Shown in pieces: positions 1 through 6,151 of a stretch of DNA of 16,277 bases. Origin of the DNA: Clostridia bacterium (GTDB taxonomy: Bacteria; Bacillota; Peptococcia; DRI-13; DTU073); assembly GCA_028709105.1 (NCBI GenBank), contig JAQVYD010000014.1, forward strand, positions 1-16,277. Reading direction: 5' to 3'. A program made the translations under genes and the position numbers. The notes below the pieces were generated by a model. The model saw nothing but the letters and a program-made list of their open reading frames with translations, was not told the origin of the DNA and searched no databases. Position 1 is the stretch's first letter; every line of letters begins with the position of its first letter.

Positions 1-304
1 CAGAGAGAAGTTTGATCTTGTTGTATCTAGGGCGGTAGCTCGTTTGCCGGTTTTAGCGGAATATTGCTTGCCTTTTGTGAAAAGAGGAGGAGTTTTTTTA
101 GCTTATAAAGGCGGGGAAGGAGCAAAAGAAAGCAGAGAAGCGGAGAGAGCCATCAACAAACTAGGCGGCAAGCTAACCAAAATAGAAACCTTTGTTTTAC
201 CGGAAGGCATGGGGTCAAGAACAATTATCACACTGAAAAAGGTGAAGCCAACACCGGAGGCGTATCCGCGCAGACCGGGGATGCCAAGCAAAAAGCCCCT
301 TTGA
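1..304 (+). CDS. rsmG: RsmG, 16S rRNA (guanine-527-N7) methyltransferase, C-terminal part
   Basis: The reading frame is open from base 2 to the TGA at 302-304, so this is the C-terminal ~100 residues of a gene that starts before the window. RsmG (GidB) uses S-adenosylmethionine to methylate N7 of G527 in 16S rRNA. What is visible is the family's DLVVSRAVARLPVLAEYCLP stretch, a core strand (GGVFLAYKGG) and the characteristic C-terminal YPRRPGMPSKKPL, which nearly always ends RsmG proteins. An internal TTG at 44 is not a real start because homologous sequence continues upstream of it. The gene is followed by noc, as in Bacillus, which supports an origin-proximal location. Confidence 0.95.
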   Translation, partial: REKFDLVVSRAVARLPVLAEYCLPFVKRGGVFLAYKGGEGAKESREAERAINKLGGKLTKIETFVLPEGMGSRTIITLKKVKPTPEAYPRRPGMPSKKPL

Positions 305-330
305 TAAATAAATGGCAAAAAAGTAAATTT

Positions 331-354
331 CTTGCAGGAGATTCTCTGCTCAAG
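331..354 (+). other. short imperfect hairpin in the rsmG-noc spacer
   Basis: CTTGCAG (331-337) can pair with the CTGC and CAAG segments at 346-354, leaving two unpaired bases. There is no T-run after it, so it is not a good intrinsic terminator. The rest of the 83-bp spacer shows no clear promoter; only the SD of noc (GGAGGAGG, 373-380) is obvious. Confidence 0.25.
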
Positions 355-387
355 GCGAATTGATGTAGAGAGGGAGGAGGGGGAAGT

Positions 388-1221
388 GTGGTTAGGGAAT
401 CCTTGTCAAGAATGTGGAGCCTTTTTAATGAAGAGAAGGGCGAACAAATTAGGGAGCTGCAGATCGCTTTGGTTAGACCTAATCCGTATCAGCCTAGAAA
501 ATATTTTGATTCTTTTCAATTGGAGGAGTTGGCTAAATCAATTAAACAGTTTGGGGTCATTCAGCCGATCATTGTGCGGCAGCGAGAAAACTATTATGAA
601 TTAATCGCCGGGGAAAGGCGCTTAAGAGCTTCACAAAATATTGGTAAAAAAACGATCCCCGCGATAGTTAAAGTGATGTCTAATCAAGAGGTTGCCGAAA
701 TCGCTTTGATTGAGAACTTACAAAGAGAGGATTTAAACTATTTTGAAGAGGCGGAAGGTTATCAACGGCTTTTGCAGGAATTTAACCTTACCCAAGAAGA
801 GGTGGCACAAAGAGTGGGGAAAAGCCAATCAACTATTGCCAATAAGCTGAGGCTTTTAAAACTCCCCCTGCAAATCAGAAACAATATCAGTGTTGATACT
901 GTTACAGAACGGCACGCGAGGGCTCTTTTAAGACTATCTAATATGGGAAGTCAGATTGAGGTTCTTAAGGAAATTTACCAAAAGGAGCTTAATGTGCGGG
1001 AAACAGAAGCTCTGATTGAGACACGGCTTACTGCCAATGATGATTCGTTTATAGACAAAAAAAAGAAAAGAATAGTACGGGTTTTTACGGACATCAGAAT
1101 ATATCTGAATACACTTAAGGCAGCGGTCGCTACAATTAGCGAAGCCGGGGTGGAGATAAAAATGCGTGAAAAAAATTATGAAAATTATGTTGAGGTCCTC
1201 ATTCAAATTTACAAACCATAG
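388..1221 (+). CDS. noc: Noc, nucleoid occlusion protein (ParB/Noc family)
   Basis: A 277-residue ParB-fold DNA-binding CTPase that in Bacillus binds NBS sites, attaches DNA to the membrane and blocks FtsZ assembly over the nucleoid. The GTG start at 388 lies 7 nt after GGAGGAGG. Residues 1-16 (MVRESLSRMWSLFNEE) look like Noc's short amphipathic membrane-targeting helix, with L6, M9, W10, L12 and F13 hydrophobic. The CTP-site motifs are GERR (75-78) and ENLQRE (109-114), and the helix-turn-helix lies at about 135-160. Aligned on Caulobacter ParB positions 173/179/184/201, it has Q147, K153, K158 and R175. That is the Q-K-K-R set reported to switch specificity from parS to NBS, so Noc is favoured over a second ParB. 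A C-terminal dimerisation region follows about residue 225. The position between rsmG and soj matches Bacillus. Confidence 0.9.
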   Translation: MVRESLSRMWSLFNEEKGEQIRELQIALVRPNPYQPRKYFDSFQLEELAKSIKQFGVIQPIIVRQRENYYELIAGERRLRASQNIGKKTIPAIVKVMSNQEVAEIALIENLQREDLNYFEEAEGYQRLLQEFNLTQEEVAQRVGKSQSTIANKLRLLKLPLQIRNNISVDTVTERHARALLRLSNMGSQIEVLKEIYQKELNVRETEALIETRLTANDDSFIDKKKKRIVRVFTDIRIYLNTLKAAVATISEAGVEIKMREKNYENYVEVLIQIYKP

Positions 1222-1274
1222 GGTTTGGGTAAAGTATAATTGAGGATAGGGAGATTGATAATTGCTATGTATCA

Positions 1275-1310
1275 AGGGAATCGCTGTTCCATGTGGAACG
1301 GCGATTCCCT
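1275..1310 (+). promoter_or_regulatory. parS: parS-like centromere site inside a 36-bp palindrome
   Basis: The central 14 bp GTTCCATGTGGAAC (1286-1299) matches the parS core GTTTCACGTGAAAC at 11 of 14 positions, and its arms are perfectly symmetric around TG. The outer arms AGGGAATCGC (1275-1284) and GCGATTCCCT (1301-1310) are perfect inverted repeats, and 1285/1300 would be a T-G wobble. ParB/Spo0J would load here, close to soj-spo0J, as is usual. In RNA the same sequence folds into a stem of about 17 bp followed only by ATTTT, so it could also act as a weak terminator for noc. Confidence 0.65.
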
Positions 1311-1315
1311 ATTTT

Positions 1316-1353
1316 GGGGGGATAATGGATTATCCTTTCAGTTATTTTTTATT
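1316..1353 (+). terminator. possible noc terminator: AT-rich hairpin plus T-rich tail
   Basis: GGATAA (1320-1325) and TTATCC (1330-1335) form a perfect 6-bp stem around the loop TGGA. Up to three G-T wobbles extend it (GGG at 1317-1319 with TTT at 1336-1338). A T-rich stretch (TTATTTTTTATTT, 1342-1354) starts a few bases later. The stem is weak and the T-run is offset, so termination is only plausible. Confidence 0.35.
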
Positions 1354-1370
1354 TGAGGCAGGAAGAAAAA

Positions 1371-1384
1371 TTTTCATGTGGAAC
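1371..1384 (+). promoter_or_regulatory. second parS-like site, degenerate
   Basis: TTTTCATGTGGAAC matches the upstream parS-like core at 12 of 14 positions and the general parS core at 11 of 14. It lies 85 bp after the first site and 38 bp before soj. It lacks the long outer arms. It could be a weaker ParB site or a soj operator, or it could be chance. Confidence 0.4.
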
Positions 1385-1421
1385 TAAAAAGGGACGGGAA
1401 TTTTGCAAATGAGGTGACTAA

Positions 1422-2183
1422 ATGGGTAAGATTATTACTATCGCTAATCAAAAGGGCGGTGTCGCGAAAACAACTACGGCTATAAATTTAAGTGCTTGTT
1501 TAGCCTTTTTTGGACAAAGGGTTTTAGTTGTGGACGCTGATCCCCAAGGGAATACTACGAGTGGGCTGGGGGTAAATGAATTGGAGTCGGGACGTTGTAT
1601 TTATGATTGTTTAATTAATGAACTTCCCTTGCAGAATGTAATTCAAGCTACGAGTCTTAATACTTTATTTCTTGTCCCGGCGACCATCCAATTAGCAGGA
1701 GCCGAGGTTGAGCTGGTACCGGCAGTATCAAGGGAATATAAATTAAAAAGAGCTTTAATGTCGGTTAAAGACGAATATGATTATATTATTATAGATTGTC
1801 CACCTTCCTTAGGCCTGCTTACTTTAAATGCTATGACAGCTGCTGATGGTGTCCTCATCCCTATCCAATGTGAATATTATGCTCTGGAGGGACTAAGTCT
1901 GTTAATGAAGACAATAAATTTAGTAAAGGGACATTTAAACCCGGATTTAGAAATTTTCGGGGCTGTTTTAACGATGTTTGATGCTCGCACTAATCTTTCT
2001 CTTGAAGTGGTTGATGAGGTTAAGGCATTTTTCAAGGATAAGGTTTTTAGTACGATTATTTCCAGAAACGTAAAATTAGGCGAAGCCCCTAGTTATGGTC
2101 TGCCTGTAATTTTGTATGATGCGAAATCGAAAGGGGCCGAACAGTATATGGATTTAGCGAAGGAGGTTTTAGAACGTGGGTAA
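1422..2183 (+). CDS. soj: Soj/ParA chromosome-partitioning ATPase
   Basis: A 253-residue ParA-type ATPase that binds DNA as an ATP dimer. With Spo0J it drives origin segregation and regulates DnaA. The ATG at 1422 follows GAGGTGA (1411-1417). The deviant Walker A is KGGVAKTTT (11-19) with signature lysine K11 and phosphate-loop K16; residue 15 is Ala where many family members have Gly. The switch I aspartate is D40 in VDADPQGN and the Walker B aspartate is D125 in IIIDCPPSLG. The sequence is close to Bacillus Soj over its full length, including PATIQLAGAE and CEYYALEGLS. The last 8 bp overlap the spo0J start, so the two are co-transcribed and probably translationally coupled. Confidence 0.96.
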   Translation: MGKIITIANQKGGVAKTTTAINLSACLAFFGQRVLVVDADPQGNTTSGLGVNELESGRCIYDCLINELPLQNVIQATSLNTLFLVPATIQLAGAEVELVPAVSREYKLKRALMSVKDEYDYIIIDCPPSLGLLTLNAMTAADGVLIPIQCEYYALEGLSLLMKTINLVKGHLNPDLEIFGAVLTMFDARTNLSLEVVDEVKAFFKDKVFSTIISRNVKLGEAPSYGLPVILYDAKSKGAEQYMDLAKEVLERG

Positions 2184-3051
2184 AACAGGCTTAGGGAAAG
2201 GGCTGGCGGCCCTGATTCCGGTAACTACTGAGGTGTCGGGGGAGGAGGAGGCAATCGCCACGATTAAAATGAGCGCGATTGTTCCTAACGCCTTTCAGCC
2301 CCGTCGGGTTTTTGATGAGGATAAACTAAAGGAACTCGCTACCTCCATTCAAGAACACGGTGTGGTTCAGCCGATCGTGGTGCGGCAGCTTGCGAAGGGG
2401 AAATATGAGCTGGTTGTAGGGGAAAGGCGGGTGAGGGCTTGCCAGATTTTGGGCAAGGAAGAAATTCCCGCCGTAATCAAAGAATATACAAATGAGCAGA
2501 TGATGGAAATTGCTCTTGTGGAAAATATCCAGCGTCAGGATTTGAATCCGATAGAGGAAGCCGGTGCGTATAAAAGGCTATTGACGGAATTTAACTATAC
2601 CCAGGAACAGGTAGCTCAAAAAGTATCGAAAAGCAGGCCTTTTGTCGCGAATATGGTGAGGTTGCTTAATTTGCCGCAACGGATCCTTGACCAACTGGTT
2701 GCCGGAGAGCTGACAATTGGACATGCTCGTCCTCTGTTAGCCATTGTTGACCAAGAGCAGCAAATTAAAGCAGCCCAAGAAATAATCGAGAAAAAAATGA
2801 CGGTAAGGGAAGCGGAGGAGCTTGTTCGGGAAATAACCGAGAACAAAAACAAGAAAAAAAACATGGAGAACAAAAGGCGGGCAAATTTGCCTCCTGAAAT
2901 TCTGGATATTGAAACACGTCTGCGGGAGGTTTGTGGAACAAAGGTACTTGTTAAAGCTAAGGGCAAGAAAGGAAAAATAGAAATAAATTATTATAGTAAT
3001 GATGATTTAAATAGAATTTTGGCGATCTTTTTTCAAGAGGATTTTACATAA
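2176..3051 (+). CDS. spo0J: Spo0J/ParB chromosome-partitioning CTPase
   Basis: A 291-residue ParB that loads at parS, slides as a CTP-dependent clamp, recruits SMC and stimulates Soj ATPase. The GTG start at 2176 lies within the end of soj, 9 nt after AAGGAGG (2160-2166). The N-terminal LGKGLAALIP (6-15) is the Soj-activating peptide. CTP-binding motifs are GERR (82-85) and ENIQRQ (116-121), and the HTH is near 142-166. The residues equivalent to the parS/NBS specificity positions are R154, M160, N165 and G182; R and G are the ParB-type residues. A lysine-rich linker (about 223-235) leads to the C-terminal dimerisation domain. In spore formers Spo0J also counteracts Soj during sporulation. 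Confidence 0.96.
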   Translation: MGKTGLGKGLAALIPVTTEVSGEEEAIATIKMSAIVPNAFQPRRVFDEDKLKELATSIQEHGVVQPIVVRQLAKGKYELVVGERRVRACQILGKEEIPAVIKEYTNEQMMEIALVENIQRQDLNPIEEAGAYKRLLTEFNYTQEQVAQKVSKSRPFVANMVRLLNLPQRILDQLVAGELTIGHARPLLAIVDQEQQIKAAQEIIEKKMTVREAEELVREITENKNKKKNMENKRRANLPPEILDIETRLREVCGTKVLVKAKGKKGKIEINYYSNDDLNRILAIFFQEDFT

Positions 3052-3114
3052 AAAGCAGACACTGCCAAATTCTGTTTTGCGCCGTTTTTTTAGGGCGTAA
3101 TTTTCCCCCAGCCT

Positions 3115-3160
3115 CTCCTTAATTATAAGGGTAATCGCTTGGTGAATTAGGGGAGTTTTT
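3115..3160 (+). terminator. candidate intrinsic terminator downstream of spo0J
   Basis: CTCC-T-TAATT (3115-3124) pairs with AATTA-G-GGGAG (3145-3155), leaving one bulged G, around a 20-nt loop. TTTTT follows directly at 3156-3160. The long loop and A-T-rich base make it a modest terminator. Confidence 0.4.
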
Positions 3161-3262
3161 CCTATTGAAAACTTTTCTGAAAGTGGTAATATGAATAAGA
3201 GTAGTGCACGGATATTTATTGTAATGGAAAACATGTATAATGTATACTAATATTTCTGTCTT

Positions 3263-3280
3263 TTGTTACATGGGTAAAAG
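3263..3280 (+). promoter_or_regulatory. possible Rex operator overlapping the hnd promoter
   Basis: TTGTTACATGGGTAAAAG matches the clostridial Rex consensus TTGTTAANNNNTTAACAA at 10 of 14 specified positions, with a strong left half and a poor right half. It covers the -35 and the spacer, where a repressor would block RNA polymerase. Rex senses NADH/NAD+, a sensible input for an NADH-linked hydrogenase. The assignment is inferred from sequence only. Confidence 0.35.
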
Positions 3281-3289
3281 TAGTATACT
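3263..3289 (+). promoter_or_regulatory. sigma-A-type promoter for the hnd operon
   Basis: TTGTTA (3263-3268) and TATACT (3284-3289) are separated by 15 nt, slightly short. Shifting the -35 upstream by one base gives 16 nt. A start near 3296 would give a leader of about 110 nt. An alternative is TTGTAA (3219-3224) with TATACT (3243-3248) at 18 nt spacing. Confidence 0.5.
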
Positions 3290-3302
3290 GTTTAAGTAGA
3301 CA

Positions 3303-3349
3303 CTTATTTGAGGTGCGCTGAGATTAATCGGCTGGCACTTGCTGATAAG
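3303..3349 (+). other. structured 5' leader hairpin of hnd mRNA
   Basis: Nested pairing: CTTAT (3303-3307) with ATAAG (3345-3349); AGGTGC (3311-3316) with GCACTT (3335-3340, one G-U); GCTGA (3317-3321) with TCGGC (3328-3332, one G-U), closing a 6-nt loop. It would sit within about 10 nt of the predicted transcript start. No T-run follows, so it is not a terminator. It could protect the 5' end or be part of a regulatory RNA; it does not match a riboswitch class I recognise. Confidence 0.4.
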
Positions 3350-3351
3350 AG

Positions 3352-3370
3352 TTGTTAATTATATTAAATA
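3352..3370 (+). promoter_or_regulatory. second Rex-like inverted repeat in the hnd leader
   Basis: TTGTTAA (3352-3358) is a perfect Rex half-site. It is followed after 5 nt by TTAAATA (3364-3370), which matches the other half at 5 of 7. The spacing is one base longer than the 4-nt consensus, and the region is AT-rich, so chance is a real alternative. Confidence 0.25.
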
Positions 3371-3405
3371 AATTAAGATAATAGTTTAAGTAAGGAGGTA
3401 AAAAA

Positions 3406-3906
3406 ATGGGTTGCGCATGTCAGTGTGGTTCTGGACAGAAAGAAGACAAGTTTGAGTTTATTGACCGCGTTATCGAGAGATATAAAGGTCAAGAGGGTTC
3501 CATGATCCCTATTTTGCATTCAATCCAACAAAAGTTAGGGTATTTGCCTGAAGATGTACAGGCTTATATCGCCGAAAAGATGGAGGTGCCCCTGAGCGAG
3601 ATTTACGGAATAGTGTCGTTTTATACGCTTTTTAGTACCCAGCCGAAAGGGAAGCATAAGATTAGTGTGTGTATGGGTACGGCTTGTTATGTAAGAGGGG
3701 CTGGCTTGATTTTGGATGAACTGGAAAAAGAATTAGGAATTAGGGTAGGAGAAACAACAAAAGACGGTTCGTTTACGCTGGAAGCTTGCCGTTGTTTAGG
3801 TGCCTGTGGGCTGGCCCCTGTTTTAACGGTTGACGGGCGTGTCCACGGTCGTTTGACTGTAGATGAGGTAGATCAAGTTATTGCCGAATATAAGGATAAA
3901 GAGTAG
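3406..3906 (+). CDS. hndA: [FeFe] hydrogenase subunit HndA (NuoE/HydC-like, [2Fe-2S])
   Basis: A 166-residue thioredoxin-fold [2Fe-2S] subunit of the NuoE family (HydC in trimeric enzymes), which passes electrons within the NADH-oxidising arm of the soluble hydrogenase. The ATG at 3406 lies 6 nt after AAGGAGGT. The helical N-terminal domain (about 16-80) includes PILHSIQQKLGYLPEDV and IYGIVSFYTLF, standard for NuoE. Cluster ligands are C89 and C94 (CMGTAC) and C130 and C134 (CLGAC), with a further C128. An extra cluster C3, C5, C7 (MGCACQCG) stands at the N terminus. It is the first gene of a four-gene operon; hndB starts 16 nt after its stop. Confidence 0.93.
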   Translation: MGCACQCGSGQKEDKFEFIDRVIERYKGQEGSMIPILHSIQQKLGYLPEDVQAYIAEKMEVPLSEIYGIVSFYTLFSTQPKGKHKISVCMGTACYVRGAGLILDELEKELGIRVGETTKDGSFTLEACRCLGACGLAPVLTVDGRVHGRLTVDEVDQVIAEYKDKE

Positions 3907-3922
3907 GGAGGAGGGTGTGCTA

Positions 3923-4288
3923 ATGCGTTCCTTAGAAGAATTAAAAAACCTGAAAGCGAAGACAGAGAAAGGGCTATCTCTTAGAGAAGACACAGGGAAG
4001 CCTACGATAACTGTGCACATGGGCACCTGTGGTATTGCTAATGGGGCGAGGACAGTTTTAAATGCTGTGCTAAGTGAATTACAAGCTCGCAATCTTACCG
4101 ATATCCACGTCACGCAGACGGGTTGCCCTGGCTTATGTTATTTAGAACCCTTAGTAACAATTACGGAACCGGGGAAAAATCCTTTCGTTTATAGTAAGGT
4201 TAGCTCGGAAAATGTCAAAAAAATAATCGTCGAACATCTTATTAACGGTCGGCCGATTACGGAATGGTTAGTTAATTTAGAGAAATAA
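3923..4288 (+). CDS. hndB: [FeFe] hydrogenase subunit HndB ([2Fe-2S] thioredoxin-like)
   Basis: A 121-residue small ferredoxin-like protein of the HndB type, present in tetrameric Hnd hydrogenases and absent from trimeric HydABC. I chose the ATG at 3923 because GGGAGGAGGG (3906-3915) lies 7 nt before it; a longer frame back to 3881 would run into hndA. Motifs: HMGTCGIANGAR (32-43) and TGCPGLCYLEP (66-76), giving C36, C68 and C72. The position aligned with the first NuoE cysteine is H32, so only three cysteines remain. From memory this three-cysteine pattern is usual for the family, so I do not read it as damage. The C-terminal INGRPITEWL resembles the hndC N-terminal domain end (VKGRVVQRLL). 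Confidence 0.88.
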   Translation: MRSLEELKNLKAKTEKGLSLREDTGKPTITVHMGTCGIANGARTVLNAVLSELQARNLTDIHVTQTGCPGLCYLEPLVTITEPGKNPFVYSKVSSENVKKIIVEHLINGRPITEWLVNLEK

Positions 4289-4321
4289 GAAGCCGGTGAG
4301 GCTAGTTAGGAGGAGAGTAAC

Positions 4322-6115
4322 ATGGAGTTCTATCGTTCTCATGTACTGGTATGTACCGGTACTGGTTGTACCTCTTCAGACAGCCGGCTTTTGATAAGCG
4401 GGTTGAGAAAAGAACTTAAAGATAGAGGTCTGGAAAAAGAAATACAAGTCATAGAGACAGGTTGTTTCGGTTTTTGTAATCTAGGACCGATCATGGTCGT
4501 TTATCCTGAAGGGGTTTTTTACTGTCGTGTGAAGGAAGCCGACCTTAAGGAGCTTGTAGAAGAGCATTTTGTAAAGGGGCGTGTTGTGCAGCGCCTGCTT
4601 TACCGTGAACCTGGGGCTACAGTGAAAACACAGGAGTTTAATAATATCGAATTCTTTAAACATCAAAAGAGAATAGCTTTGGCTAATTGCGGAATTATTA
4701 ATCCTGAGAAGATTGAAGAATATATTGCGCGTGATGGCTATTTTGCTTTAGCGAAGGTTCTTCACGAAATGACTCCCGCGGGGGTTATTGAGGAATTGAA
4801 AAAGGCCGGCTTAAGAGGGCGGGGCGGCGGCGGTTTCCCCACCGGGATGAAATGGGATTTCGCTTATAAAGCGAAAGGAGATCAGAAATACGTTGTTTGC
4901 AATGCAGATGAGGGGGACCCCGGTGCGTTTATGGATAGAAGTGTGCTGGAAGGTGATCCTCATGCTGTTATCGAAGCAATGGCTATTGCCGGCTATGCGA
5001 TTGGCGCTAATCAAGGTTTCATTTATGTACGTGCCGAATATCCGATCGCTGTGGAAAGATTACAATTGGCAATTCAGCAGGCCCATGATTTAGGGCTTTT
5101 AGGCAAGAATATTTTTGGGATGGGTTTTGATTTTGATCTTGACATCCGTTTAGGGGCGGGAGCCTTTGTCTGTGGTGAAGAAACAGCTTTATTAACCTCC
5201 ATTGAAGGTAAACGCGGAGAACCAAGACCGAGACCTCCTTTCCCGGCGAACTCCGGTTTATGGGGAAAACCGACGATTATCAATAACGTAGAGACTTATG
5301 CCAATGTTCCCCATATTATTAGAAACGGCTGGGAATGGTTTGCTTCTATCGGTACCGAAAAGAGTAAAGGAACAAAGGTTTTTGCTCTAGCTGGGAAGAT
5401 TAAAAACACCGGTTTGATTGAAGTTCCCATGGGTACTACTTTAAGAACAATTGTTTATGATATCGGTGGCGGGATTCTCAATGATAAGAAATTCAAGGCA
5501 GCTCAAACCGGTGGTCCTTCAGGCGGTTGTCTCTCTGCTGAATTGCTGGATACGCCTATTGATTATGATAATCTTATTGCTGTTGGTTCCATGATGGGTT
5601 CCGGCGGACTTATTGTCATGGATGAAGATACTTGTATGGTCGATATTGCTCGCTTTTTCTTAGAGTTTACCCAGGATGAATCTTGTGGTAAGTGTCCGCC
5701 CTGCCGGATTGGGACAAAACGGATGCTGGAAATTTTGACAAGGATTACGGAAGGTAAGGGAACTCCTGAAGATTTAAATAATCTGGAGATTTTGGCCAAG
5801 ACGATTAAGAGTGCGGCTCTTTGTGGACTTGGACAAACAGCTCCCAACCCTGTTTTGAGTACCTTAAGGTACTTCCGCCATGAATATGAAGCTCATATTT
5901 ATGATAAGAAATGTCCTGCAGGTGTTTGTAAGGCTTTGTTGTCTTATCAGATTGACCCGGAGAAATGCCGTGGGTGTGGTTTATGTGCTAGAAATTGTCC
6001 CACGAAGGCCATTAGCGGTAAAATTAAAGAAACTTTCGTGATTGATGCTGAGAAATGTATCAAATGCGGTGCCTGCATGGAAAAATGTAAATTCGGAGCT
6101 ATCTCGAAGGGATAA
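4322..6115 (+). CDS. hndC: [FeFe] hydrogenase subunit HndC (NuoF/HydB-like, NADH/FMN-binding)
   Basis: A 597-residue flavoprotein subunit, the site of NAD(H) reaction at FMN and the proposed bifurcation site in HydABC/Hnd enzymes. SD AGGAGGAG (4308-4315) lies 6 nt before the ATG. Domains in order: N-terminal thioredoxin-like [2Fe-2S] (about 1-100; C11, C16, C48, C52); NuoF Rossmann-like FMN/NADH domain (GLRGRGGGGFPTG 163-175, NADEGDPGAF 194-203, GAGAFVCGEETAL 278-290); SLBB domain; [4Fe-4S] domain (C455, C458, C461, C501); and a C-terminal two-[4Fe-4S] ferredoxin domain (C549, C552, C555, C559; C579, C582, C585, C589). CPAGVC (531-536) before the ferredoxin domain is a further conserved-looking cysteine pair, possibly structural. 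All expected cluster ligands are intact. Confidence 0.95.
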   Translation: MEFYRSHVLVCTGTGCTSSDSRLLISGLRKELKDRGLEKEIQVIETGCFGFCNLGPIMVVYPEGVFYCRVKEADLKELVEEHFVKGRVVQRLLYREPGATVKTQEFNNIEFFKHQKRIALANCGIINPEKIEEYIARDGYFALAKVLHEMTPAGVIEELKKAGLRGRGGGGFPTGMKWDFAYKAKGDQKYVVCNADEGDPGAFMDRSVLEGDPHAVIEAMAIAGYAIGANQGFIYVRAEYPIAVERLQLAIQQAHDLGLLGKNIFGMGFDFDLDIRLGAGAFVCGEETALLTSIEGKRGEPRPRPPFPANSGLWGKPTIINNVETYANVPHIIRNGWEWFASIGTEKSKGTKVFALAGKIKNTGLIEVPMGTTLRTIVYDIGGGILNDKKFKAAQTGGPSGGCLSAELLDTPIDYDNLIAVGSMMGSGGLIVMDEDTCMVDIARFFLEFTQDESCGKCPPCRIGTKRMLEILTRITEGKGTPEDLNNLEILAKTIKSAALCGLGQTAPNPVLSTLRYFRHEYEAHIYDKKCPAGVCKALLSYQIDPEKCRGCGLCARNCPTKAISGKIKETFVIDAEKCIKCGACMEKCKFGAISKG

Positions 6116-6151
6116 GCTCCGCCTAAAAAAGGTAAGGAGTGTGACCGGAAC

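Larger units (their letters stand above)
3052..3405 (+). other. 354-bp regulatory spacer between spo0J and hndA
   Basis: No credible gene is seen. A 75-codon minus-strand frame (3007-3234) lacks recognisable similarity and overlaps the end of spo0J. The spacer holds a weak terminator (about 3115-3160), one or two sigma-A-type promoters (TATACT at 3243-3248 and at 3284-3289), Rex-like inverted repeats and a leader hairpin, each listed separately. A 9-bp direct repeat GTTTAAGTA occurs at 3290-3298 and 3384-3392, just after the -10 element and just before the hndA SD. Confidence 0.6.

Noticed and set aside
3007..3234. 75-codon minus-strand frame in the spo0J-hndA spacer
   Set aside because: It overlaps the spo0J end, has no good SD, low-complexity composition and no recognisable domain.
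3309..3350. TPP riboswitch upstream of hndA (GCTGAGAT motif)
   Set aside because: The second conserved part (CTGATCTGG...TAATGCCAGCG-type) is missing, the element is too short, and the downstream genes are unrelated to thiamine.
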